The translations under genes and the position numbers were made by a program. A stretch of 64,000 bases of DNA, taken from positions 62,001-126,000 of the forward strand of contig NZ_JAIUHG010000010.1 of assembly GCF_020164955.1 (NCBI RefSeq), written 5' to 3'. Numbering within the stretch: the stretch's first letter is position 1; each line of letters starts with the position of its first letter. Positions 22,092 to 31,311 of the stretch are shown in pieces. The notes beneath the pieces are model-generated. The model was not told the origin of the DNA and did no database searches. It worked only from the letters and a program-made list of their open reading frames with translations. The stretch comes from Mesorhizobium sp. CA8 (GTDB taxonomy: Bacteria; Pseudomonadota; Alphaproteobacteria; Rhizobiales; Rhizobiaceae).

Positions 22092-24542
22092 ATGACCGAG
22101 AAACTCGTCATCATCGGCAACGGCATGGCGCCAGGCAGGATGCTGGAGCACCTGCTGGAAGCCGCGCCCGACCGCTACGCCGTCACCATCTTCAACGCCG
22201 AGCCGCGCGTGAACTACGACCGCATCATGCTGTCGCCGGTGCTTTCGGGCGAGAAGGAGTTCGAGGAAATCGTCATCCATGGCGACGGCTGGTACATCAA
22301 GCACGGCATCACCCTCTACAAGGGCCACCGGATCGTCGCCATCGACAGGGACGCGAAGACCGTCACCTCGGACCACGGCGTGACCGAGAGTTACGACAGG
22401 CTGGTCATCGCCACCGGCTCGGTGCCCTTCATCATTCCGGTGCCGGGCAAGGACTTGCCCGGCGTGCTCAGCTACCGCGACCTCGACGACGTCAACGCCA
22501 TGCTGCTTGCCGCGCAGTCGCGCGCCAAAGCGGTCGTCATCGGCGGCGGCCTGCTCGGGCTCGAAGCCGCTGCCGGGCTGAAGGAGCGCGGCATGGACGT
22601 CACCGTGCTGCACGTCATGCCGACGCTGATGGAGCGCCAGCTCGATCCCGCCGCCGGCTACCTCTTGCAGAAGGCTGTCGAGGCGCGCGGCATCAAGGTC
22701 ATGACCAAGGCCAACACCAAGGCTATTGTCGGCAACGGCAAGGTCGAGGGCGTCGAGCTGATGGACGGCACGATCATCCCGGCAACGCTGGTGGTGATGG
22801 CGGTCGGCATCCGCCCAAACAGCACCTTGGCCAAGGACGCAGGGCTCGAGGTCAATCGCGGCATCGTCGTCGACGACCGCATGCAAACGTCCGACCCCGC
22901 GATCATGGCGCTCGGCGAATGCGCCGAGGTCGGCGGCCATGTCTATGGGCTCGTCGCGCCTCTCTACGAGATGGCCCGCGTCGCGGCTGCCAGGCTGACG
23001 GATGGCGAGGACAAGCGCTTCGTCCACTCCGACACGCCGACCAAGCTCAAGGTCACCGGCATCGACCTTTATTCGCTGGGCGACTTTGCCGACGGCGACG
23101 ACCGCGAGGAGATCATCCTGCGCGACGCCTCCGCCGGCATCTACAAGCGCGTCGTGCTGCAGGACAACCGCATCATCGGCACGGTGCTGTTCGGCGAAAC
23201 CGCCGACGGCGCGTGGTTCAACGACCTCAAGAAGAAGGCGACCGACATATCGGAGATGCGCGACACGCTGATCTTCGGCCAGGCGTTCCAGGGAGGCGTT
23301 TCCTCGGACCCTTTGGCGGCCGTTGCGGCACTGGCGGATGATGCGGAAATCTGCGGCTGCAACGGCGTCTGCAAGGGCAAGATCACCGGCGCGATCACGG
23401 CGAAGGGGCTGACCGGCCTCGACGATGTGCGCGCCCACACCAAGGCCTCGGCCTCCTGCGGCTCGTGCACGGGTCTCGTCGAGCAGCTGCTGAAGCTCAC
23501 GCTGGGCGAGGCCTACAATCCGGCGGCGGTACAGCCTATGTGCGGCTGCACGAGCCTCGGCCATGACGATGTGCGGCGTCTGATCAAGGCGAAGGGCCTG
23601 AAGACGATCCCTGCCATCATGCAGGAGCTCGAATGGAAGACCTCCTGCGGCTGCGCAAAATGCCGGCCGGCGCTCAACTACTATCTCGTCTGCGATTGGC
23701 CGGACCAATATGCCGACGACTATCAGTCGCGGTTCATCAACGAGCGCGTGCACGCCAACATCCAGAAGGACGGCACCTATTCGGTGGTGCCGCGCATGTG
23801 GGGCGGGGTGACCAGCGCCGGCGAATTGCGCGCCATCGCCGATGTGGTCGACAAGTTCGATATCCCGATGGTCAAGGTGACGGGCGGCCAGCGCATCGAC
23901 ATGCTTGGCATCCGCAAGGAAGACCTGCCGGCGGTATGGGCCGATCTCGGCAAGGCCGGCTTCGTCTCCGGCCATGCCTATGCCAAGGGCCTGCGCACGG
24001 TGAAGACCTGCGTCGGCTCGGACTGGTGCCGTTTCGGCACGCAGGATTCGACCGGGCTCGGCATCCGCATCGAGAAGTTCATGTGGGGTTCGTGGACGCC
24101 GGCCAAGGTGAAGATGGCGGTGTCGGGATGCCCGCGCAACTGCGCGGAGGCGACCTGCAAGGATGTCGGCGTGGTGTGCGTCGACTCTGGCTACGAAATT
24201 CACTTCGCCGGCGCCGCCGGCCTCGACATCAAGGGCACGGAAGTGCTCGGCTTGGTAAAGACCGAGGACGAGGCGCTGGAGGTGATCGTGGCGCTGGTCC
24301 AGATGTATCGCGAGCAGGCCCGCTATCTCGAGCGCATCTACAAATGGGCAAAGCGCGTCGGCACGGCCGAGATCAAGAAGCAGATCCTGGACGACGCCGA
24401 GAAGCGCCGCGCCTATTTCGAGCGCTTCGTCTTCAGCCAAAAATTCGCGCAGGTCGATCCGTGGTCGGAGCGCGTCTCCGGCAAGGACAAGCATGAGTTC
24501 AGGCCGATGGCGTCGGTCGGGTTCGCGGAGGCGGCGGAGTGA
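22092..24542 (+). CDS. nirB: NADH-dependent assimilatory nitrite reductase, large subunit
   Basis: An 816-residue cytoplasmic enzyme that reduces nitrite to ammonium. Order of parts: FAD/NAD domains (residues 1-300; IIGNGMAPGRMLEHLLE and VVIGGGLLGLEAAAGLKERG), BFD-like [2Fe-2S] domains (CGCNGVC at about 420, CGSC, and CGCAKC), then the sulfite/nitrite reductase module with the siroheme-[4Fe-4S] cysteines TCVGSDWC (about 639) and SGCPRNC (about 677). Length is as expected. The ATG at 22092 was chosen over longer frames overlapping the transporter. It works with NirD encoded immediately downstream. Confidence 0.95.
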   Translation: MTEKLVIIGNGMAPGRMLEHLLEAAPDRYAVTIFNAEPRVNYDRIMLSPVLSGEKEFEEIVIHGDGWYIKHGITLYKGHRIVAIDRDAKTVTSDHGVTESYDRLVIATGSVPFIIPVPGKDLPGVLSYRDLDDVNAMLLAAQSRAKAVVIGGGLLGLEAAAGLKERGMDVTVLHVMPTLMERQLDPAAGYLLQKAVEARGIKVMTKANTKAIVGNGKVEGVELMDGTIIPATLVVMAVGIRPNSTLAKDAGLEVNRGIVVDDRMQTSDPAIMALGECAEVGGHVYGLVAPLYEMARVAAARLTDGEDKRFVHSDTPTKLKVTGIDLYSLGDFADGDDREEIILRDASAGIYKRVVLQDNRIIGTVLFGETADGAWFNDLKKKATDISEMRDTLIFGQAFQGGVSSDPLAAVAALADDAEICGCNGVCKGKITGAITAKGLTGLDDVRAHTKASASCGSCTGLVEQLLKLTLGEAYNPAAVQPMCGCTSLGHDDVRRLIKAKGLKTIPAIMQELEWKTSCGCAKCRPALNYYLVCDWPDQYADDYQSRFINERVHANIQKDGTYSVVPRMWGGVTSAGELRAIADVVDKFDIPMVKVTGGQRIDMLGIRKEDLPAVWADLGKAGFVSGHAYAKGLRTVKTCVGSDWCRFGTQDSTGLGIRIEKFMWGSWTPAKVKMAVSGCPRNCAEATCKDVGVVCVDSGYEIHFAGAAGLDIKGTEVLGLVKTEDEALEVIVALVQMYREQARYLERIYKWAKRVGTAEIKKQILDDAEKRRAYFERFVFSQKFAQVDPWSERVSGKDKHEFRPMASVGFAEAAE

Positions 24543-24547
24543 CCAAC

Positions 24548-24877
24548 ATGACCTGGATCGCCATCGGTTCCGTCACCGACATTCCGCCGCGCGGCGCGCG
24601 TTGCGTGGCCACTCCGCAAGGCAAGATCGCGGTCTTCCGCACCGCGGACGATCAGGTTTATGCCATAGACGACCACTGCCCACACAAGGGCGGACCGCTC
24701 AGCCAGGGGATCGTCCACGGCGCTGCGGTGACCTGCCCGCTGCACAATTGGGTGATCTCGCTGGAGACAGGCAAGGCGCTTGGCGCCGACGAAGGCTCGG
24801 TCCGGACTATACCGGTCAAGGTTGAGGGCGAACGGTTGTTCATCGCGCTCGAAGCGCTGGCCTCGAAAGCGGCCTGA
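24548..24877 (+). CDS. nirD: Nitrite reductase small subunit (Rieske-like)
   Basis: A 109-residue NirD with the Rieske fold: WIAIGSVTDIPPRGARCV at the start, then the motifs CPHKGGPL and CPLHNWV. Both Cys-x-His pairs of a true Rieske cluster are present (CPH and CPLH), which fits the alphaproteobacterial form. The ATG at 24548 has GGAG eight bases upstream; a GTG at 24539 overlapping the nirB stop is an alternative start. It is followed after three bases by nasA. Confidence 0.92.
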   Translation: MTWIAIGSVTDIPPRGARCVATPQGKIAVFRTADDQVYAIDDHCPHKGGPLSQGIVHGAAVTCPLHNWVISLETGKALGADEGSVRTIPVKVEGERLFIALEALASKAA

Positions 24878-24880
24878 GGC

Positions 24881-27550
24881 ATGCAAGAAGCACGCGAGGT
24901 GAGGACCACCTGCCCCTATTGCGGGGTGGGCTGCGGCGTGCTCGCCGAGGTCGCCGCGGACGGTATGACGACCGTCCGCGGCGACCCCGATCATCCGGCC
25001 AATTTCGGCCGGCTCTGCTCGAAAGGTTCGGCTCTCGGCGAGACGCTTGGCCTCGAAGGCCGTTTGCTGCGGCCGGAAATTCTAGGCAAGCCGGCGAGCT
25101 GGGACGAAGCGCTCGACCTCGTGGCCGCGAAATTCTCGCAGGCTGTCGCCGAACACGGCCCGGACTCTGTCGCCTTCTATGTCTCCGGCCAGTTGCTCAC
25201 CGAGGACTATTACGTCGCCAATAAGCTGATGAAGGGCTTCATCGGCTCGGCCAATATCGACACTAATTCAAGGCTCTGCATGGCGTCGTCCGTCGCCGGT
25301 CATCGCCGCGCTTTCGGCGAGGACATCGTTCCCGGTGTCTATGAGGATTTCGAGTGCGCCGATCTCATCGTGCTCACCGGCTCCAACACCGCATGGTGCC
25401 ATCCCGTTCTCTACCAGCGCATGCTTGCGGCGCGAAAGGAACGCGGAACCAGGATCGTCGTCGTCGACCCGCGCCGCACCGCAACCGCCGACGAATGCGA
25501 CCTGCACCTGGCGCTCGATCCGGGCACGGACGTGATGCTGTTCAACGGGCTGCTTGCATATCTCGTCCAGGCCGGAAAAATCGATCCTGATTTCATCCGC
25601 GATCATACATCGGGCTTCGATGCGGCAGCTTCGCTCGCCGGCGCCGATGCGCCTTCGATCGCACGCGTGGCAAAGGGCTGCGGGCTGGCGGCAGCCGACG
25701 TCCAGGCCTTCTACGATCTCTTTGCCGCGACCGAGCGGACGGTCACCGTCTACAGCCAGGGCGTCAACCAGTCGGCGCATGGAACCGACAAGGTCAACGC
25801 CATCATCAACTGCCATCTCGCCACCGGCCGCATCGGCGAACCCGGCACGGGGCCGTTCTCGGTCACCGGGCAGCCGAACGCCATGGGCGGCCGCGAGGTC
25901 GGCGGTCTGGCCAACCAGCTTGCCGCGCATATGGATTTTGCCGACGAGGCCAGTATCGACCGGGTCTCCCGCTTCTGGAATGCGCCCAACATCGCCCGGC
26001 GCGGCGGCCTGAAGGCCGTAGACATGTTCCAGGCGGTCGCCGACGGCCGCATCAAGGCCTTGTGGGTCATGGGCACCAATCCCGCCGTCTCGATGCCCGA
26101 CGCTTCGCGTGTGCGCACTGCATTGTCCAAATGCGATTTCGTCGCGGTCTCGGATGTGACCCGCACCGACACCACGCGCTATGCCGACGTGCTGCTGCCG
26201 GCCGCCGCCTGGGGCGAGAAGGATGGCACCGTCACCAATTCGGAACGGCGCCTCTCGCGCCAGCGGCCGTTCCTGCCGCCGCCCAGCGACACGAAAGCCG
26301 ACTGGCGCATCATCTGCGAGGTCGCCGCGCGCATGGGTTTTGGCGAGGCCTTCGCCTACCAGACGCCAGCCGCGATCTTCCGCGAGCATGCAGCGCTGTC
26401 CGCCTTCGAGAACGACGGCAAGCGCCTGTTCGACCTTGGCGGCGTGGCTGATCTCAGCGATGAAGATTATTCCGCCTTCGCGCCGCGCCATTGGCCCGCA
26501 TCGGAACGGTGCGAGCAGCAGACGAGACTTTTCTCCGACGGTCGTTTTGCGACACAGGACGGACGCGCGCGTTTCGTGCCGGTGCGGCAGGAGGCGACGG
26601 CCTTCACGGTCGACGCCGACTATCCGCTCGCCCTGAACACCGGCCGGCTGCGCGACCAGTGGCACACCATGACGCGCACCGGAAACGTGCCGCGTTTGAT
26701 GGCGAACGCGCCGGACCCGGCGGTCGACCTTCACCCGGCGGACGCGGCCGCGCATCAGCTCAAGGATGGCGACCTCGCTCATCTTTCAACCCGCTTCGGC
26801 TTCGTCCGCGCCAGAGTGCGCGTGGCCGACGCGCAGCGGCGCGGACATGCCTTCATGCCCATGCATTGGAGCGGCCAGTTCGCAGCCAAGGCAGCAGCCG
26901 GCCTCTTATCCTCGCCGGTCACCGATCCGCATTCCGGCCAGCCAGAGCTCAAGCATGTTCCGGTGAGAATCGTGCGGGAAGAGACTGGCTGGGCCGGCGT
27001 GCTCATCACGCGACGCGATCTCAGGCCGACCGGTTTCGTGCATTGGAGCCGGCATGCTGTCGAGGGCGGCTGGGTTTACGACCTGACCGGAACCGAGCCG
27101 CCGGACCAGGGCATCCTGCTGGCGCGCAAGCTGCTCGGCGTCCAGCGGCGGGATCAACTCCTGGAATACACCGACCGCCGCGGGCTCGCCTATCGCGCCG
27201 CCGCCATCGACGAAGGCGGCGCCATGGCCGAAGCCTTGCTGGTCGCCGCCCCGGACCAGTTGCCGGCACGGGACTGGCTGGTGTCGTTGCTCGCCACGCG
27301 CCAGCCGCTGTCAACGACCGATCGCAACGTCCTTCTGTCCGGCCGGTCACCCGTGCCGATGCCGGCCATCGGGCGCGTCGTGTGCGCGTGCTTCCATGTC
27401 GGCGCCAACCAGCTCGCTTCGGCGGTCGCTTCGGGATGCGACAGCCTCGAAGCGATCGGCTCGACGCTGCGCGCAGGCACCAATTGCGGCTCATGCCGCT
27501 CGGAGATCAGGGCGATCATCGACTCGGGCCGAGTGCAAGCGGCTGAGTGA
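24881..27550 (+). CDS. nasA: Assimilatory nitrate reductase, catalytic subunit
   Basis: An 889-residue molybdopterin (bis-MGD) enzyme reducing nitrate to nitrite in the cytoplasm. The N-terminal [4Fe-4S] motif TCPYCGVGC ... RLCSKGSALG is clear; there is no Tat signal. The middle has VFSVTGQPNAMGGREVG-type cofactor-binding sequence and the C-terminal molydopterin dinucleotide domain has NTGRLRDQWHTMTRTGNVPR. Residues about 830-885 form a BFD-like [2Fe-2S] domain (VCACFHVG ... GTNCGSC), which is typical of the NAD-linked assimilatory form. It ends 22 bases before a convergent permease gene. Confidence 0.95.
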   Translation: MQEAREVRTTCPYCGVGCGVLAEVAADGMTTVRGDPDHPANFGRLCSKGSALGETLGLEGRLLRPEILGKPASWDEALDLVAAKFSQAVAEHGPDSVAFYVSGQLLTEDYYVANKLMKGFIGSANIDTNSRLCMASSVAGHRRAFGEDIVPGVYEDFECADLIVLTGSNTAWCHPVLYQRMLAARKERGTRIVVVDPRRTATADECDLHLALDPGTDVMLFNGLLAYLVQAGKIDPDFIRDHTSGFDAAASLAGADAPSIARVAKGCGLAAADVQAFYDLFAATERTVTVYSQGVNQSAHGTDKVNAIINCHLATGRIGEPGTGPFSVTGQPNAMGGREVGGLANQLAAHMDFADEASIDRVSRFWNAPNIARRGGLKAVDMFQAVADGRIKALWVMGTNPAVSMPDASRVRTALSKCDFVAVSDVTRTDTTRYADVLLPAAAWGEKDGTVTNSERRLSRQRPFLPPPSDTKADWRIICEVAARMGFGEAFAYQTPAAIFREHAALSAFENDGKRLFDLGGVADLSDEDYSAFAPRHWPASERCEQQTRLFSDGRFATQDGRARFVPVRQEATAFTVDADYPLALNTGRLRDQWHTMTRTGNVPRLMANAPDPAVDLHPADAAAHQLKDGDLAHLSTRFGFVRARVRVADAQRRGHAFMPMHWSGQFAAKAAAGLLSSPVTDPHSGQPELKHVPVRIVREETGWAGVLITRRDLRPTGFVHWSRHAVEGGWVYDLTGTEPPDQGILLARKLLGVQRRDQLLEYTDRRGLAYRAAAIDEGGAMAEALLVAAPDQLPARDWLVSLLATRQPLSTTDRNVLLSGRSPVPMPAIGRVVCACFHVGANQLASAVASGCDSLEAIGSTLRAGTNCGSCRSEIRAIIDSGRVQAAE

Positions 27551-27572
27551 GCTGTGCCCGTCGCGGCCCGTT

Positions 27573-28559
27573 TTACCGATCCTCGATGATCCTCAAATAT
27601 GCCGCCGTCACGAACAGCACGATGAAGCCGAAGAGGATGCGGCGGCCGCCTTCGGGCATCTGCAGGATGGTGAGCAGCGTCGTCAGCACGGTCAGGATCA
27701 GCGCGCCGATGATGGTGCCCGTGTAGCCGCCGCGGCCGCCGAAAATCGAGGTGCCGCCGATGACGGCAGCAGCCACCGAAGGCAGCACCAGCGGCTCGGC
27801 GAGCGAGAGCGAGGGCGCCTTGATCAGGCCGATATAGAGCAGGCCGGTGATGCCGGCGAGCAGGCTGGAGAGGACGTAGAGCGCGGTGATCACCTGCCAG
27901 TAGCGGACGCCTGACAGGCGCGCGGCGCGTTCATTGTCGCCGACGGCATAGAGCAGGCGGCCGAAGCCGGTGCGGTTCAGCACGAAGACGATCAGCACCG
28001 CCACCGGCACGAACAGGAGAAGCGCGTTGGGAAAGCCATAGGTGAGGCCGGTGCCCAGCCAGTTGAGGAAATCGGGAATCCTGGCGCCGGACGCGATCAC
28101 GGTGCGCTGGTAGACCTGCAGGAAGCCGGTGCCGATCAGGCTGGTGCCGAGCGTCATGATCAGCGGGTGCACCCGAAACACGCCGACGCCGATGCCGTTG
28201 ACGAGGCCGATCAGCACCGCGGGCAGCATGGCCAGCAGGAAAGCCACCGCCGGATCCTGGTTGACGATCTGCGTTGCCATGATGAAGGCGCTCATCGTCG
28301 CCACGGTGCCGACGGAAAGGTCGATGCCGCCGGTCAGCATCGTCATGGTCTGGCAGCCGGCGAGGATCGCCAGCGGGATGGCGAATTTCGCCGTGTTGGC
28401 GATCCAGCGCTCGTTGACGATGCCGGGGCGTAGGATCTGCAGGATCACCACGAGAATGATCAAAAGGACGATCAGAGGGATGAGCGGCCGGTCCGCCATG
28501 AAGCGCTTCAGGCGGCGGCCGAACGAGACAGGCTGGGGCATGGTCGCGATGTCGGTCAT
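27573..28559 (-). CDS. Sugar ABC transporter permease (second of two)
   Basis: A 328-residue inner-membrane permease of the ribose/galactofuranose class with eight to ten helices; GGIDLSVGTVATMSAFIMA and GTSIFGGRGGYTGTIIGALI are family hallmarks. Its ATG at 28559 overlaps the stop of the preceding permease by four bases. It is the last gene of the operon. With a second, different permease next to it, the importer resembles the YtfT/YjfF pair rather than the RbsC homodimer. Confidence 0.9.
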   Translation of the reverse strand: MTDIATMPQPVSFGRRLKRFMADRPLIPLIVLLIILVVILQILRPGIVNERWIANTAKFAIPLAILAGCQTMTMLTGGIDLSVGTVATMSAFIMATQIVNQDPAVAFLLAMLPAVLIGLVNGIGVGVFRVHPLIMTLGTSLIGTGFLQVYQRTVIASGARIPDFLNWLGTGLTYGFPNALLLFVPVAVLIVFVLNRTGFGRLLYAVGDNERAARLSGVRYWQVITALYVLSSLLAGITGLLYIGLIKAPSLSLAEPLVLPSVAAAVIGGTSIFGGRGGYTGTIIGALILTVLTTLLTILQMPEGGRRILFGFIVLFVTAAYLRIIEDR

Positions 28560-29542
28560 GGCGTTGCTCCTGCCGGGCGGCTCCGCATGGTGATGAAGGC
28601 GCCGAACATCACGACCGCGACCATGATCGCGCCTTCGATGATCGCGGTGACGTTCGGATCGATGGCCAGAAGCGTCAGGTCGGTGCGCACCAGCCGCAGC
28701 ACGAAGACGGCGATGATCGGCCCGGGCAGGCCGCCCTTGCCGCCGCCGAGCGCGACGCCGCCCAGCACCACGGCGGCTACGCTGGCAAGCAGATAAGGCC
28801 CGGGGATGGGCGCGCCGATACCGGTGCTGATGGTAAGCGACAGGCCGCCGAGCGCGGCGAACAGGCCGGAGAGCGCATAGGCGACGATCCTGGTGCGCGC
28901 CACCGGCACGCCGCTGCGGAAGGCGGCGAGCTCGTTGCTGCCGATGGCGTAGATGGAAAGGCCAAGTCGCGAGCGCCTGAGCGGAATCCAGACGATGCAG
29001 AGGCAAACGGCGAGCAGCACCAGCGCCTTTGGAACCCAGGCGTCGGCCCAATCCGGCAGGCCGGGGATCGGCACGGTGCCGATGACGCTTGCCTTCAGCC
29101 ACTCGGCGGCGGCGCCGCCGGGAGCACCAAGCACCAGCAGCGCCGCGCCTTGAAGCACGAACAGCATGGCCAAGGTGACGACGATATCAGGCACCCGCGT
29201 GACGACGATGAGCACGCCGTTCAGAGCGCCGAGCACCAGCCCCATGGCCAGCACGAAGGGCACGACAAACAAGGCATATTCCTCGCTGGCGCCGTTCATC
29301 ATCGAGGCCGCGGTCACGCTGGTCAGCGCCATCATAGCGGCGACCGACAGGTCTATGCCGCCGGCGATGACGACGACCGTTTGGGCCGCGACCGCGAAGG
29401 CGTAAGGCAGAACCGCCCGCGCAAGCGAGCCGAAGTCGCCGCTGCCATAGCCCGGCTGGATCAGCTTGGTGACGACGAAGAGGAAGATCAGCAGTGCGAA
29501 GAGGCCCGCGACCCAGCCCTGATTGCGGAGAAAGCGGCTCAT
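28556..29542 (-). CDS. Sugar ABC transporter permease (first of two)
   Basis: A 328-residue permease, same length as its partner but clearly different in sequence: VVIAGGIDLSVAAMMALTSV near the first third and LGGVALGGGKGGLPGPIIAV late. It overlaps the ATPase stop and the next permease start, each by four bases (ATGA), so ATPase and both permeases are made in fixed ratio. It would form a heterodimeric channel with the downstream product. Confidence 0.9.
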   Translation of the reverse strand: MSRFLRNQGWVAGLFALLIFLFVVTKLIQPGYGSGDFGSLARAVLPYAFAVAAQTVVVIAGGIDLSVAAMMALTSVTAASMMNGASEEYALFVVPFVLAMGLVLGALNGVLIVVTRVPDIVVTLAMLFVLQGAALLVLGAPGGAAAEWLKASVIGTVPIPGLPDWADAWVPKALVLLAVCLCIVWIPLRRSRLGLSIYAIGSNELAAFRSGVPVARTRIVAYALSGLFAALGGLSLTISTGIGAPIPGPYLLASVAAVVLGGVALGGGKGGLPGPIIAVFVLRLVRTDLTLLAIDPNVTAIIEGAIMVAVVMFGAFITMRSRPAGATP

Positions 29543-31098
29543 GACGCGGCCTCCGCGCTGGAACCGGGTTTGACCTCGGCAAGGATGCCGACATCCGCCT
29601 TGGCGCCGCGCGGCAGGCCGTAGGCGGCCCGCATCAATGCCGCTTCGTCGGCTTCTTCCACCGGGAAAGTATCGACGACGCGGCCGCCGAAGATGACGAC
29701 GACGCGGTCGCAGACACGCTGCACCTCTTCCATCTCGGATGTGTAGAACAGCACCGACTTGCCCTGGCCGGCGAGCTCGCGCAGCAGCTTGTAGATCTCC
29801 TGCTTGGTGCCGACATCGATGCCGCGCGTCGCGTCGAAGCAAAGAATGGTGCGGGCGTTGGCCGCGATCCAGCGGGCAATGGTCACCTTCTGCTGGTTGC
29901 CGCCGGACAGGCGCTGCACTTCGCCCTGGGCGCGGGTGTCGATCTGCAATCTGCCGATGGCGCTGGAAACCACCACTTGCTCCCGGCGCATGCGGATCGG
30001 CCCCCATTTGCGCGGCGCCGCGCTGAAGGGCAGCGCGATGTTCTCACGCACCGAACGCTGCATCGCCAAAGCCTCGGCGCGGTCGCCCGGCACATAGGCG
30101 ATGCCGGCCTGGATGGCGTCGCTCGGATGCGAGAATTTTACCGGCGCGCCGTCGACGTCGATGGTGCCGCCTGTCGGGCGGATCGAGCCGGCAAGCGCGG
30201 CGAAGAGCTCGTCCTGGCCCTGTCCCTCGAGCGCAAAGACGCCGACGACCTCGCCATTGGCGAGATCGAAGGAGACGTCGTTGAGCTTGGTGCCAAGCTG
30301 CAGGTTGCGGACCGACAATCTCGGACGACCGCCGACGGCAACCGCTACCTCATTCGCCGCGCGCGCGGCGACGCGTGTCTTCTCGATGCGGGTGCCGAGC
30401 ATCATCTCGACTATTCTTTCCTCGATGCCCGGTTCGATGTCGACGACACCGACGGTTGCGCCGTCGCGCAAGACGGTCGCGCGATCGCAGAGCGCGGAAA
30501 TCTCGACGAAACGGTGCGAGATGAAGATGACGGAGCGGCCGGCGTCGCCCTGGCGGCGCACGACTTCCAGCACCTTCTCGGCAAGGTTAGCCGGCAGAGC
30601 CGCGGTCATCTCGTCGAGCAGAAGCACGTCGGGTTCGACGGCGAGCGCGCGGGCGAGATCGAGCACGCGCAGGATGGCCAAAGGGATATGGCGGGCCGTC
30701 TCGCGGATATCGAGGTCGGGAATGCCGATCTCGCGCACCCAAGCGCGGAACGGCTCGACCGGCGTGCCGGTGAGCCGCAGGTTGGACAGGACATCGAGAT
30801 CGGGGATCAACGCCGGTTCCTGGTAGACCGGCAGCAGGCCGGCGCGGCGTGCGTCGGCGGGCGAGCGGACATCGAGCTGCTGGCCGCGGATCAGGATGCG
30901 CCCGGCATCCGCCTTGATCGCACCGGTCAGGATCTTCACCAGCGTGGACTTGCCGGCGCCGTTGGCGCCCATCAGCGCATGCACTTCGCCCGGCAGCACG
31001 GACAGCGAAGCGTTGCGCAGCGCGGCAACCGCGCCGTAGTTCTTCGTCACGCCGGTGGCGTCGAGGAGGGGATTTTGCGGCGACGGGTTTGTTGTCAA
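29539..31098 (-). CDS. Sugar ABC transporter ATP-binding protein (two ABC domains)
   Basis: A 519-residue duplicated ATPase of the RbsA/YtfR class. The first half has Walker A GANGAGKST and Walker B VLLLDEMTAAL but a weak signature; the second half has a good signature (RLSGGNQQKV) but a degenerate Walker B, CFDATRGIDVG, lacking the catalytic glutamate. Such asymmetry is usual in this class. I chose the TTG at 31098 because the longer ATG frame runs through palindromic repeat DNA; the ribosome site is modest (GAGAA), so the start is only fairly sure. Confidence 0.87.
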   Translation of the reverse strand: MTTNPSPQNPLLDATGVTKNYGAVAALRNASLSVLPGEVHALMGANGAGKSTLVKILTGAIKADAGRILIRGQQLDVRSPADARRAGLLPVYQEPALIPDLDVLSNLRLTGTPVEPFRAWVREIGIPDLDIRETARHIPLAILRVLDLARALAVEPDVLLLDEMTAALPANLAEKVLEVVRRQGDAGRSVIFISHRFVEISALCDRATVLRDGATVGVVDIEPGIEERIVEMMLGTRIEKTRVAARAANEVAVAVGGRPRLSVRNLQLGTKLNDVSFDLANGEVVGVFALEGQGQDELFAALAGSIRPTGGTIDVDGAPVKFSHPSDAIQAGIAYVPGDRAEALAMQRSVRENIALPFSAAPRKWGPIRMRREQVVVSSAIGRLQIDTRAQGEVQRLSGGNQQKVTIARWIAANARTILCFDATRGIDVGTKQEIYKLLRELAGQGKSVLFYTSEMEEVQRVCDRVVVIFGGRVVDTFPVEEADEAALMRAAYGLPRGAKADVGILAEVKPGSSAEAAS

Positions 31099-31144
31099 AT
31101 CGTGTGGTTCTCGTTCCAAAAACTGATGCAGACCGCGGCTCACC

Positions 31145-31292
31145 TCCCCTTCTCCCCTTGTGGGAGAAGGTGTCGCCGAAGGCGACGAATGACGGGTGCT
31201 CCAGCGGAGTGAGACATTGGCGTTCCCTGGAACACCCCTCATCCGTCTCGGCGCTATCGCGCCGATCCACCTTCTCCCACAAGGGGAGAAGG
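31145..31292. repeat. Large palindromic repeat, family B, inside the sugar operon
   Basis: Left arm CCCCTTCTCCCCTTGTGGGAG, CGCCGAAGGCG mini-hairpin, centre CCAGCGGAGTGAGAC, then ACCCCTCATCCGTC, a GGCGCTATCGCGCC mini-hairpin and right arm CCTTCTCCCACAAGGGGAGA. It is an inverted version of the copy at 11523. It lies between the binding-protein and ATPase genes, where a stable hairpin could stop or protect transcripts. Confidence 0.85.
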
Positions 31293-31311
31293 CAGAAGGG
31301 CGTCTCGTCTC

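Noticed and set aside
22059-24494. Long leftward open frame (over 800 codons) opposite nirB
   Set aside because: It is the mirror of a strongly conserved gene in GC-rich DNA, has no recognisable domain and no ribosome site. Stop-poor antisense frames are normal at this base composition.
25268-26782. Leftward open frame of about 500 codons opposite nasA
   Set aside because: nasA is complete and conserved here; the opposite frame has no family features.
31099-31242. N-terminal extension of the sugar ATPase to an ATG at 31242
   Set aside because: The added residues are translated from palindromic repeat DNA and do not resemble an ABC protein; the TTG at 31098 gives the expected length.
11523-31292. 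Insertion sequence ends
   Set aside because: The palindromic family B repeats have no transposase gene between or beside them, and no target duplications were evident by eye.
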